This document shows, one piece after another, positions 1 to 8,842 of a DNA stretch of 27,101 nucleotides. The notes below the pieces were generated by a model. It was not told the DNA's origin and searched no databases. It saw only the letters and a list, made by a program, of their open reading frames with translations. Both the position numbers and the translations under genes were made by a program. Origin of the DNA: Daldinia sp. FL1419 (Eukaryota; Ascomycota; Sordariomycetes; Xylariales; Hypoxylaceae); contig MU623615.1 in NCBI GenBank assembly GCA_025201765.1, positions 1-27,101 of the forward strand, read 5' to 3'. Numbering within the stretch: the stretch's first letter is position 1; every line of letters starts with the position of its first letter.

Positions 1-591
1 TAATTATAATATAAAATTTATAATTATATATTTATAAATAATTTTATTAAGATTTTTAATTATAAATTATAAAATTGTTATTTATATTAATATATATAAA
101 AATTTAATTATATAATATTTATTAATTTATTTTATATTATAGTATTACTTATATAAATATATTATTATTTTATAAATTTTAAATTATAAAAAATAAAATA
201 ATTTTAAGTGTACTTTTATAGTTTTTACCTTATTTTTAATTATATCTTTTAAATATTTAGTAATATAATTTTAAATTTATATATAAATTGTTAAGGATTT
301 AGTTTATATATGTAAATTTTCTAAATATTTATAAATTATTAACCTTTTTTTTTAATAAATTTTCAATTAAATTTCTAAATTTTTAAAATAATATTATATT
401 AAGTTTTTAAAATATTAAAAATTTCTTTAAAACTTTAATAATTAAATATTATATTAATTTATTAATTTATAATTAATAATAAATTTATAAGGTTAATATT
501 TAATTCTTTAATATTATAAAAATTAAGAATAATTTCATTTTTGAAATTTTATTAATATATTTAGATATTTAATTTATTTAATATTTGATTT
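1..591. other. AT-rich, RIP-like gene-free flank
   Basis: Almost entirely A and T, with TA/AT dinucleotides dominating and stop codons dense in all frames. No reading frame, RNA gene or clear repeat is visible. It reads as DNA decayed by RIP, probably an old transposon that can no longer be recognised. Confidence 0.6.
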
Positions 592-903
592 TCCAGGACG
601 AAGTCCGGTATATTATACTGAAACTCTTCTAATAAATTATTATGAGTAATTAATAAGAAATTGATAAGAATTGATAAGAATTGATAAGCACACGGGCCAC
701 CTATTAAAAAATCCACCTAAATAAGCCACATTTACCCACGCCACACCACATCCACCAGCCACTCCAGGGTAGGTAGTTTCTGAGGGACTTCGCAGATTTC
801 AACAAAACTTTAAGTTTTTTTTTTTTTTAAAAAAAAAGAACGTTTTAAATTTCCAAAAAAAATAATTAAAATAATATTTTTTTGCGGGTTTTGGGATGGA
901 CCC

Positions 904-923
904 ATCGGTCACGTATGACCGAT
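904..923. repeat. 8-bp inverted repeat with 4-base loop
   Basis: ATCGGTCA at 904-911 and TGACCGAT at 916-923 are exact reverse complements around CGTA. It is a small GC-containing patch inside the AT-rich TIR element. It could form a hairpin or bind a dimeric protein; nothing in the sequence decides which. Confidence 0.6.
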
Positions 924-960
924 TTGTTATAATAATTTAAAAAGTTATTTAAATCAAATT

Positions 961-1193
961 AAATCTATTAAATCTATTAAATCTATTAAATCTATTAAAT
1001 CTATTAAATCTATTAAATCTATTAAATCTATTAAATCTATTAAATCTATTAAATCTATTAAATCTATTAAATCTATTAGATCTATTAGATCTATTAGATC
1101 TATTAGATCTATTAAATCTATTAAATCTATTAAATTTATTAAATTTATTAAATTTATTAAATTTATTAAATCTTTTAATCTATTAAATTTATT
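961..1193. repeat. 9-bp minisatellite, about 26 units
   Basis: About 26 head-to-tail units of AAATCTATT. The variants are clustered: about 13 AAATCTATT units (961-1077), then four AGATCTATT units (1078-1113), two AAATCTATT units, then mostly AAATTTATT to 1193. Blocks of identical variants suggest growth by slippage or unequal exchange after single-base changes. It lies wholly within the TIR element. Confidence 0.9.
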
Positions 1194-1291
1194 AAAAATA
1201 ATTTAAATAAATTACACTTATTTGATACCCGGACTTCGTCCGCTTCCTATTGGAATTAAATTACACTTTTGGCTACCGGTTTCGTCCTGGA

Positions 1292-1796
1292 TTTAATTTT
1301 AATAATAATATATATTTTATAATTAATTAATTTAAACTTTTTAATTTACATTTTAATATTTATGGGTTTAGATGCCTTATCTTCAAGTATTATTTAAATA
1401 TATTTATTGTTAATATTTACTTTTAATAATTAAATTTATTATATTATATATAGAATATTAATTTAAATATTTTATATAAAATATTTTTAAATATGAATTA
1501 ATTAAAATAATTATAAATTTCATTATAATTTCATTATTTTGAAGTTTTAAATATATATATTCTTAATAATTATTCTATTAATATCCTTATTTCTTAAGGA
1601 TTTATAAAGAAAGAAGGTTATAAATAAAATTTATATAATATATTATATTTAAAAATTTAGTTTTTATAATTATATTAATATATTTATAACCTAATATATA
1701 AATTTTATTATTTTTAATAATAATATATTCTTTTAAAAAAAGTTTTTATAATTAGTAAATCTTAGTATTTGATTAAAAATGTATATTATGATTTTT
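1292..1796. other. AT-rich gene-free stretch
   Basis: Very AT-rich sequence between the TIR element and the solo LTR candidate. I see no gene, no clear inverted ends and no RNA gene; it reads as RIP-decayed repeat DNA. Confidence 0.5.
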
Positions 1797-1999
1797 TGGT
1801 GGTTGTATGACTTATGTCCTCGGTCTGGCATACGACCCCTAAAAAGTACTTATGTATCTATTATTATATAAGATAGGTTTCCCACCTATTTCTCTTAGAT
1901 AGCTTTCTTCCTTAGACAACTTCAATATACCAATCTCACCCCTATTGTTATTTGCTTTATTATTATTTTGCTTTTATTTTACGTACGTACCTACCAACA
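1797..1999. mobile_element. Probable solo LTR
   Basis: A 203 bp segment that begins TGGTGGTTG and ends TACCAACA, so it has the TG..CA ends and a short imperfect end inversion typical of LTRs. It is flanked by TTTTT on both sides (1792-1796 and 2000-2004), which would be a 5-bp target duplication, although a T-run is weak proof in AT-rich DNA. Inside are a TATA-like TTATATAAG near 1864 and a CT-rich stretch after it, as in LTR promoters. It keeps far more C and G than its surroundings, so it is less affected by RIP. No internal region or partner LTR lies in the window. Confidence 0.45.
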
Positions 2000-2009
2000 T
2001 TTTTAAATT

Positions 2010-2225
2010 TAATATAATTATTTATTTATTATTACTCCAATCTTCCTAGAATATATTATAGGTATCTAATCCATCTTTTAATATTCGTTCTGGGTATGAA
2101 CTGTGTTCCGGAAAACCTACACGCTGCTTATCCAATTAAATTACGTTATTATAATTTTAATTTTATTTTATATCCTTATTAGAACTTATTTTTTAATAAA
2201 AATGATTAAACCTTAGTATGGTTAA
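2010..2225 (-). mobile_element. LINE-like 3' end, copy 1 (5'-truncated)
   Basis: One member of a six-copy family in this window (others near 2832-3045, 4230-4445, 16380-16605, 21155-21370 and 27000-27101). On the minus strand it carries the shared core: GGTTTTCCGGAACAC, then AGATGG, then AATATATTCTAGG, ending in an A-rich tail of TAAATAAATA type. A conserved 3' portion of about 200 bp, variable 5' cut-off, random orientation and a simple-repeat tail are what Tad-like fungal LINEs leave behind. Long inverted ends of a DNA transposon (paired with the next copy) is an alternative. Confidence 0.45.
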
Positions 2226-2831
2226 TAATTAATTTTTATTTTCTTTATCAATTATTTTATTTTTATTATTAATTTAAGGTTATATTTAATTTTATTTTGT
2301 ATAAATATCTAAAATTATAAATTAAGTTTAAAATAATTAAGATATTTTAATTTAATAATATAAAAATAATTTTCAATTTTATAATAAGTTAAATAAACCT
2401 TATATTCATTATACTTATATTAATATTATTTTTTATTTAAATTATTATAATATTTATTTGGTTGCTTATTCTATTTAATAAGTTTTTTTTATAGGAATTC
2501 TTTTTTTATTATAGTTATTAATATTATTACTTTTATGGCAAATAATAAAAGCACTTTTATAAACGTTTGTTTTTCCTTTTCAAATTATATTTATAATATA
2601 AATATAATTTTTTTAAAAATAAATAATATTTTTAAAAATTAATATTTTATTATTGACCTTTTTTAATATATTATTATTTAAGTTGATATTCATTTTTGGA
2701 ATATTAATATTATTATTTTATGGAAGAAAATAATGAAGCCATCTTGGACCTCGTTGTCGCCCCACATCTGGGCTGCCACCATACCATTTCACAAAACTTA
2801 GGCATTATAATATATAAAATATTTTTTTATA
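2226..2831. other. AT-rich gene-free stretch between two LINE-like ends
   Basis: Mostly A/T sequence lying between two head-to-head LINE-like copies. A small patch with normal composition at about 2736-2800 (GAAGCCATCTTGGACC and following) stands out but shows no reading frame, inverted ends or RNA fold that I recognise. Confidence 0.45.
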
Positions 2832-3045
2832 TTAAAGTCTAATTATTTTTATTAAAAGGTAAATTTTAATAAAAATATAAAATAAAATTAAAATTATAAT
2901 AATATAATTTAATTAAATAAGTAATAGGTAGGTTTTCTCCGGAACACAATTCCTACTTAGAACAAATACTAAAAGATGGACCGGATACCTGTAATATATT
3001 CTAGGTAAATCAGGGTAGTAATAAATAAATAATAAATAAATATTA
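2832..3045 (+). mobile_element. LINE-like 3' end, copy 2
   Basis: Same family as 2010-2225 but in the opposite direction. It carries TAGGTAGGTTTTCTCCGG, AGATGGACCGGATACC and AATATATTCTAGGTAAAT, followed by a tail of TAAATAAATAATAAATAA. This is one of the better preserved copies. With copy 1 it forms a ~1 kb arrangement with ends inverted over more than 200 bp, so a long-TIR element remains possible. Confidence 0.45.
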
Positions 3046-4229
3046 TTATTTATAAAATAATTTAAAACCATTTTTATAAATTAATAACAATAATAAACTT
3101 CTTATTTATTTTATATAGCATAATTATTTCCCAAAAAGTAATCCATTCTTCCTAATTTTTAAACTATTTCAAAAATAATAATATTATTTTTTATAAAAAA
3201 CTTTTTATTTTATATTTATTAAAATTAATATTAAAAATCTTTTCAAAAATAATATATTTTTTAAATATTTTAAATTAAAAATAAATTTAATATTTAATAA
3301 ATCTTTAATATAATTTTTAATATAAAATTTGAAAATTAAATTAAATTATTATATTTAATATTATATAAAGTTGTAATTTATATATATATTTATATATCTT
3401 TATTATAATAAAACCTTTTAATTAATATAAATTAACTTATATTCCAAAAATAAACCTCTATCATCAAATTATGAAATATTTCTTTTATACTTTATCTATT
3501 TCTTCTCATAGTTAACAGATTATTCAACTTATTAGTATTAATTTCATAATTTTTAATATTTAATTGCATAAGTTAAAAGAGTAAAGGAAATAAAATTTTT
3601 TTATTAAATTAATATTATTAAAATTTAATTAATTTTATATATTTAGGTTATAAATTAAAGACATAAAGGTCTGGTTCTATACTTCCCAATTAATGGTTAT
3701 AAGTAATTAATCTTATTTATAATTTCTTTTATAATATTATTTAAATAGATGTAGTTGCAATTATATTAAATATATATTTATGTAATATGGTTAGGTTAAT
3801 AATAACCAAATATTCATATTAGAATATAATTAAGATTTTTAATTATTATATAATATATAAAAAATTATAATTATAAAATTTAAATTATTCTTATTATTCT
3901 TTAAATTTTAAAAAGAGTGGTTAGGCTTTTTATGGAATTATAATAAGGGAGAGAATTTTCCAAGCTAATTTTGAGACTTACTAATCCAACAAAACGCTAT
4001 GACTGATATTCTATATAATGTACATGCACTTCCACCATGGTAATAAATGTTAAAATATTAATATATTTACTAAAGAATTTTATATGAGAAATCCTTTGGC
4101 TTTTACTTATCTCTTGGAATTTCCCATTTATATAAGCCATAATATTATAATCAAATAAAATTATTATTATATATATATATATATTATAAAAATTGTATGT
4201 AAATTATTTATAAGATTTTAAATAAAATA
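3046..4229. other. AT-rich gene-free stretch
   Basis: RIP-like DNA with small islands of mixed composition (about 3470-3540 and 3945-4030). Stops are dense in all frames. I see no gene, tRNA-like fold or convincing repeat boundary. Confidence 0.5.
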
Positions 4230-4445
4230 ATAGTATTGGTTAGACCATTTCTATTAAATAGTGAGTTTTAATAAAAATATAAGAAGTGGCCAAAGTTACA
4301 ATAATAGAATTAAATCAGATAGGTAGTGGGTAGGTTTTCACCGGAACACAGTTCCTACCCAGAACAAATATTAAAAATAAATTGGATACCTATATTAAAT
4401 AATTAAAATAAAATAATGTAATAATATTAAATAAATAATAAACAA
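4230..4445 (+). mobile_element. LINE-like 3' end, copy 3
   Basis: Shares the family core: TAATAAAAATATAAGAAGTG near 4270, GTGGGTAGGTTTTCACCGG near 4325, CACAGTTCCTACCCAGAAC, then GGATACCTATATT and a tail of AAATAAATAATAAAC. The AAGTGGCCAAAGTTACAATAA segment matches a diverged segment of the copy at 21155-21370, which supports a shared origin. Confidence 0.45.
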
Positions 4446-4518
4446 ATATAAATAAAATAATAAAAATTCTTAATATTTATTATCCTGGTGGAGGTGTAAA
4501 TAACGTATAATATATATA

Positions 4519-5148
4519 ATGGGGAGACAAAAGAAAACGTCCAAAGTTCATTTTTATACCAAAACGTACCAAATTCAAATACCAATAACTTAATAAATTT
4601 ATATAAAATAAATTATTTATAATTTTATATTATATTCATAATTGATTAATTAATAAACTTACCATTTTAGAATATTTTTATAATCTTTTATTATAAAATA
4701 AAATAATGCAAAACTTGATATATTATAAAATTTAATACATTTTATATGGAGAATAATTATAATTTGGGGTTTTTGAACATTATTTGCATAAATTACTTTC
4801 TAATCTCTCCAATTTAATTTTTATAATTTTTAAAAAATGAATAAATTAATTTTTATATAAAATCTTATTTAAAAATAATTTTTTATTACTTATTTATATA
4901 TAAATTTATAAAAATATTAAATTAAAAAAATTATATATAGAAACAAGTATACCTCATTTATATCTTACAATTATAAATTTAATTTTTAATTTAAAATTCT
5001 TAAAAAATCCAAATTATATTCTAAAACAACTTTATTAAGATATAAACCTTTTTATTTAATTTTATTTATTAATTTAATTATGTTATTTAATATTAAAAAG
5101 AATAGAATGAAATTGGAAAATATCTTTGGACGTTTTTTGTCTCCTCAC
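4519..5148. mobile_element. MITE-like element A, ending TA shared with the next element
   Basis: GGGGAGACAAAAGAAAACGT at 4521-4540, followed by CCAAAG, is matched on the other strand at 5121-5144 (CTTTGGACGTTTTTTGTCTC), with a two-base gap. The inverted ends are about 26 bp. TA dinucleotides flank both ends (4517-4518 and 5149-5150), as for Tc1/mariner-type insertion. The ~630 bp body is extremely AT-rich and codes for nothing visible. The right TA is also the left TA of element B at 5151-5543. Confidence 0.6.
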
Positions 5149-5150
5149 TA

Positions 5151-5543
5151 TCCCTCGAGGTGCGAGAGTGGCACAGTGGGGGGCGCTAAAAACTGTGTCC
5201 AATCAGAAATTGCTGAGATGTAACTACATGCTTTTGTATTAAATTTTGCTTGTGCCATAAGTACCAGCATTTATTAATTTTACAAATCAATATAATAGAC
5301 TTTTAACAGCAAAAACGTTAAAAATATAAGCTAAAAAAATTACTATAATAAAATATAATTCAATATATATTTATTAAGATTAATCATTATTTATTATAAT
5401 TTAAAATTAGGTATTTTGTTGTGTTGAATAGATTTTTATGGTATTAGGTGAGGTTATTTTAGTTGTATATGAGCTTTTGGACCAATCAAACTACTAGTAA
5501 ATTTTTAGCCCGCCCCACTGTGCCACTCTCGCACCTCGAGGGA
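5151..5543. mobile_element. MITE-like element B at the island border
   Basis: 31 bp at the left end (from 5151, starting TCCCTCGAGGTGCGAGAGTG) are perfectly repeated, inverted, at the right end (5513-5543), and similarity continues for about 11 more bases. TA flanks both sides (5149-5150 and 5544-5545), so the element is 393 bp with TA target duplication, as in Tc1/mariner/pogo-derived MITEs. The ends are GC-rich with intact CpA and CpG sites, while the interior is AT-rich without a reading frame. It marks the switch from AT-rich flank to gene island. Confidence 0.75.
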
Positions 5544-5545
5544 TA

Positions 5546-5885
5546 GTATACGGATTAGTACAGTACGTTGTACCGCTAAGATCTGCTAAAAATGCATTAT
5601 GATGGAACCCTATATGAGGATAACATGTTCGCATTGGGATATCAGTAGGCCCCGAATTTTAATGGCACAATCTTGGCATTTTATACCCAAAATTACATAA
5701 AATTCAAATAGATATGTGATCTAATCATTTCCTATCAACTTATTCGCTCTATTAACTGTCCACATACCCCACAATTTGATAAGAATCTATTTTTTTACAA
5801 TTTTTTTTCTTTTTTTGCAGTTCTTCAATGGTCAGCCGCAATAGAAAACCCCTACTAATAATATTATACCATCTGCATACACTTC
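5546..5885 (+). promoter_or_regulatory. elp6 upstream region with possible 5' UTR intron end and uORF
   Basis: Upstream region of elp6, bounded on the left by MITE B. A strong pyrimidine tract ending in GCAG (5792-5820) looks like a splice acceptor, so the 5' UTR may be spliced; I could not fix a donor. An upstream ATG at 5828 opens a 37-codon frame that ends at 5938 and overlaps the elp6 start in another frame. If the transcript starts before 5828, this uORF could lower elp6 translation. No TATA box is obvious. Confidence 0.35.
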
Positions 5886-6844
5886 ATGGCATTACGAATT
5901 CCGTCCCTCCTAGACACGTATCTCCACTTACCACCTGAGACATCCCTCGTCCTTCTTAGTGGGGTTCTAGGATCGAGTACGAACTGGCTGGTGCTTCGGT
6001 ACCTTTACTCCCTGCTTTCAAACCAATCCAGCCCGGCAGCAAGAAATAAGGGCGAAGAAGATAACAATTCATCTAGTATAGAGAACGCTAGCGTGGTCTT
6101 GATTAGTTTTCTACGGGATTACGCTTTCTGGAAAGAGGGCGCTGGGAAACTTGGTCTTGACATTGACGTGGTATCCAAGAAGGGTAAATTCGTCTTTGTC
6201 GACGGCCTTTCTAGTCTATTCTATGCATCGTCACCCAACCATACCCCAGCATATCCGTCAAAGAATGCTGGTGTGAAGGCATTGCATGTTGCTTCGTTAC
6301 AGCACTTGCGCAAGGGACTCGAAGACGCCGTGGCGCAGGTCCAGCGCTCTGCTACTCAACAGAGAACTGTCTTGATTGTTGACCAGCCGGACTTGCTGCT
6401 GGCTGCCTGCGGAAACGAGATTTCAAGTCAAGCATTGCGGGACACGTTACTTAGTGTTCGCGAGGTGAGTTACCAAAGACGAGCGTGTCATATTCCATAG
6501 ACCCCCCCCCCCCAACAAACATATTTCCTCGATTAATCATAGGGCTGAAATAGAAAGTACATTCATCCATTGTCACTCTGTCCGCAGATGAACCGTTAAT
6601 GTCATTGCAAACGACATCGTTAGAAATGGAGCATGCCGCATTCACCACAGCCTTGGCTCATGATGCTCACCTCGTGATCAGTCTAAGAATGCTTGATACA
6701 GGTACCGCTAGAGACGTAAGCGGTGTCATAAGGGCCACCCCGAGCGGCGGATACAATGGGATAGATAAAGTGATCGAGGAACGGGAATTACTATACTTCG
6801 TAGCGGGTGATGGTGGAGTCAAAGTATTCGAACGGGGTCATTAA
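5886..6844 (+). CDS. elp6: Elongator complex protein 6
   Basis: Elp6 is a RecA-fold subunit of the Elp4-Elp5-Elp6 ring of Elongator, which modifies wobble uridine-34 of tRNAs. Exons are 5886-6464 and 6554-6844, giving 289 residues, the usual size for fungal Elp6. The 89-base intron is phase 0 (donor GTGAGT at 6465, acceptor AATAG at 6553). I chose this acceptor because the frame after it reads HSSIVTLSADEPLM and then MEHAAF, the conserved continuation. Seen in the protein: SSTNWLVLRYLYSLL (30-44), VVLISFLRDYAFWKEG (70-85), FVFVDGLSSLF (102-112), the Walker-B-like strand TVLIVDQPDLLLA (161-173) and a C-terminal FVAGDGGVKVFERG. No classic P-loop is present, as is normal for Elp6. The intron contains a run of 12 C. 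Start 5886 gives the family N-terminus, but its ATG context is weak. Confidence 0.93.
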
Positions 6845-7218
6845 CATACAATCTCTAAAACAATGAAAAAAAAATTTGATGCAAGGGTTACTTTGATCAG
6901 TCAAGATTGCTTCATGTGATTAGGTCTAGGAGCCTACTCCTAAGCTCAAACCAGACCCCCCCACAAAACTCATCTTCCGTAGACCGATAGGCATCCTAAA
7001 GGCCCGCGGATGTCGAGCGGTTGACTCGACACGCAACAATTAGAGAGCCTCGTAAAACATGTGAGATCATGATGCCATTTTTTTCGGAAATGCTAGCATT
7101 ACACTTCCGCCGAACTCAAAAAGATATACGAGTTCGTGATGAGCCAGTCCAAATGTCAGAAACACCGTTCCCTTGCCATGCCAGTGCCCTCATCTACCAC
7201 ACCTCCTGACGAATGCCT
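6845..7218. other. Intergenic region between convergent elp6 and the eL37 gene
   Basis: Both neighbouring genes end into this 374 bp region, so it should hold two 3' UTRs. It has an A-rich stretch just after elp6 (6859-6874) and a run of seven C (6956-6962). The 62-codon open frame on the + strand at 7021-7209 shows no familiar domain and I do not call it a gene. Confidence 0.5.
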
Positions 7219-7761
7219 TTATTTCGCAACCGGGCCTCTCGCGTCCTTGGGCACGCCGGTTCGGAAGCCGTTCTTGAATCTACGGGAAACGTCCTTGAGG
7301 TAGCGCATGCGGCCAGTTCCAACAGTCTTTCTGCGCTTGGCTTTCTCGCTCCAGTTGTCTACAATTGATAAGATTAGCTTTCGATCACCTTGAGAGAATC
7401 CTTGCTTTTTTTTTCGGTATGATATCTATCTGTCTTCGACTGCGAGGTTTCACGTACACTTTCGGGTCTTAGCGGCGGGATATCCGCAGGAGGAGCAAGT
7501 GTGCTTCTGGATGTGAAGAGATCGACGTCCTGTAGATACACTGGTTAATTAAATTCCGTCTATGACCTTAGAATAAAATCCCATATCGATCGTAGCGCAG
7601 AACCCATATCGCCCCAAAATATTAGTTTTACTGACCACATCGTCGGCACAAAGTGTGCGTCTTGTTGTGACGCTTTCCGAAGCTGGAAGTTCCCTTGGCT
7701 AAATTCGAAGTCAGTCGGGTGTTGGCAGTGGAAATATCGTTTCGAAGGAGTACGCACTCAT
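7219..7761 (-). CDS. rpl37: 60S ribosomal protein eL37 (L37), four exons
   Basis: A zinc-binding protein of the large ribosomal subunit, and easy to miss because no exon is long. Exons on the minus strand are 7761-7758 (ATG plus one base), 7698-7636, 7529-7458 and 7358-7219: 279 bases, 92 residues, the normal length. Every join uses GT..AG and restores the family sequence: ATG A|CC gives MTK; TGT G|GA gives CG; AAG T|AC gives KY. The protein reads MTKGTSSFGKRHNKTHTLCR, has zinc ligands C19-x2-C22 and C34-x2-C37, then YNWSEKAKRRKTVGTGRMRY (47-66) and RRFKNGFRTG. Introns are 59, 106 and 99 bases. The four-base first exon is typical of ribosomal protein genes. A further intron in the 5' UTR (7775-7900) is likely. 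It converges with elp6 and diverges from atg3. Confidence 0.94.
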
Positions 7762-7774
7762 CTTGACGGCGAAA

Positions 7775-7900
7775 CTGTGTGATGATTACTTGTCAGTATA
7801 GAGGGCGACTTGAAAGACACAATTGAGCTCCAAGTGGATTGAAAAAAAAAATTTGAAAAAAAAAAAAAAACACCCGGAAGGTCTGATTAGTTTGGCTTAC
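7775..7900 (-). other. Probable 5' UTR intron of the eL37 gene
   Basis: On the minus strand a good donor (GAAG|GTAAGC, cut between 7901 and 7900) is followed by T-rich tracts, a branch-like ACTGAC near 7795 and an acceptor CACACAG ending at 7775, only 13 bases before the start codon. Short leaders split by an intron are common in fungal ribosomal protein genes. This rests on splice motifs only. Confidence 0.45.
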
Positions 7901-8058
7901 CTTCAATGCGGTCTTGGAGAGGGAAAGTTTCGTAAGTAGGGTGTTGTACGTCTGGACTACTTAGTAAAGTGGTGTTGCTTGCGTCTGGAACAAAATTTTT
8001 GGATTGCGATTTTCGTGGGGAGTCAGAAACGGGTTATCCGAAAAGTATCCGAAGCGAC

Positions 8059-8066
8059 AGCCCTAA
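8059..8066 (+). promoter_or_regulatory. Possible Tbf1-type site (AGCCCTAA)
   Basis: AGCCCTAA fits the ARCCCTAA motif known to control ribosomal protein genes in many ascomycetes. It lies about 300 bp upstream of the eL37 start. A single 8-base match is weak; function here is inference. Confidence 0.25.
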
Positions 8067-8080
8067 GTTTAATATGTACT

Positions 8081-8206
8081 TAGGTACCTATCTTTCCTCT
8101 TTACCTTTCAAATAATGTCCGTGCTCGTGCTGCTCGTAGATTAGTGCATATGAGAGTTAACTTACTTAAGCAAGCATAAGAAGTATCTAACCTAGATAGG
8201 TACCTA
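8081..8206. repeat. Pair of TAGGTACCTA palindromes
   Basis: The ten-base palindrome TAGGTACCTA occurs at 8081-8090 and 8197-8206. The flanks show that the second copy (AGATAGGTACCTACCTAAG) resembles the inverse of the first (ACTTAGGTACCTATCT). Such TACCTA-rich boxes are frequent between genes in sordariomycetes; their role is not known to me. Confidence 0.6.
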
Positions 8207-8460
8207 CCTAAGCTGCTAAGGTAAAAAGGTAGACATGTGCGGGTAACTTGGATACTGTGATAAGATAAAAGAAGTATGGATAAGTTGGGCCCCTCATTCA
8301 CAGTCACTTTCTTTCAGCTGCCATAGAGCTTGTCCCTGTGCCTTACCTACCAGTCTAATTGCGCCCCATGTGACAAGAACTGTCCTTCCAAACGTTATCA
8401 ACCACCTTGACCAAGGTGCATAAATAAAGACAACTTTACTTATTAAAAGAGCTCATTACG

Positions 8461-8470
8461 TATAAAAAGG
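8461..8470 (+). promoter_or_regulatory. TATA-like box upstream of atg3
   Basis: TATAAAAAGG lies about 380 bases before the atg3 start codon and is the best TATA match in the divergent region. It would imply a leader of roughly 340 bases, long but acceptable for an autophagy gene. Confidence 0.3.
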
Positions 8471-8842
8471 GCCTTCTATGACTTGAATCCCACTAACAGC
8501 ACATCTGAAAGATATCTACCTCATTTAAGGCAGGTCCCCAGAGATATTAATATTATTTAGATCGAGTGCAGGTCATTATTATTAACTTGTTCCTTCTTGC
8601 CTACCTTTTCATATTCCATAAATTCGACTTCTTGCGCGTATCTTCAACTATTAACAACACTCGTTCCCATCCTTCACGGCCTTCGTTTCTTCCATCCGCA
8701 TTTCAATTTATTTGATCCCCGGAAACAGCTGTATCCCCCGGCCTCGTTTCTACCACTCTATTCGACTAACCCTGCCGTTAAAAAGAAAAGCGCCTACGTC
8801 TATGTTAACAAGCTATTTGTTATCAAGTCCTGTCCGTACAAG

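Larger units (their letters stand above)
592..1291. mobile_element. Terminal-inverted-repeat element (MITE-like) with internal minisatellite
   Basis: The left end (592-610, TCCAGGACGAAGTCCGGTA) recurs inverted at the right end (1274-1291, TACCGGTTTCGTCCTGGA) with one gap, giving inverted ends of about 18 bp around a 700 bp body with no reading frame. The right end is partly doubled: 1211-1241 and 1260-1290 each run from ATTACACTT through a copy of the end motif, and the inner copy (GGACTTCGTCC, 1231-1241) pairs exactly with the left end. The body holds three tandem TTGATAAGAA units near 660-688, a C-rich patch at 690-780, a hairpin at 904-923 and a 9-bp minisatellite at 961-1193. The structure is seen directly; non-autonomous DNA transposon is my inference. 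No clear target duplication was found. Confidence 0.55.
7762..8842. promoter_or_regulatory. Divergent promoter region between the eL37 gene and atg3
   Basis: This 1.08 kb region serves both genes. It contains the eL37 5' UTR intron, paired A/T tracts (7842-7870), a possible Tbf1-type site (8059-8066), two palindromic TAGGTACCTA boxes (8081-8090 and 8197-8206) and a TATA-like TATAAAAAG at 8461. The frame upstream of atg3 stays open from an ATG at 8597, but those 82 codons resemble no Atg3 N-terminus, so I treat them as 5' UTR. Confidence 0.5.

Noticed and set aside
961..1193. CRISPR-like array
   Set aside because: Units are 9 bp head to tail with no spacers; it is a minisatellite in a eukaryotic genome.
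7021..7209. 62-codon + strand frame between elp6 and the eL37 gene
   Set aside because: No domain, no splice or promoter support, and it lies in the expected 3' UTR region.
7560..7757. 65-codon minus-strand frame
   Set aside because: It reads exon 2 of the eL37 gene in the wrong frame and runs through two introns.
8101..8307. 68-codon minus-strand frame
   Set aside because: Lies in the divergent promoter, no recognisable motif, composition like the surrounding non-coding DNA.
8597..8842. In-frame extension of atg3 by 82 codons from an upstream ATG
   Set aside because: The residues do not resemble Atg3, and the second ATG at 8843 gives the exact family N-terminus.
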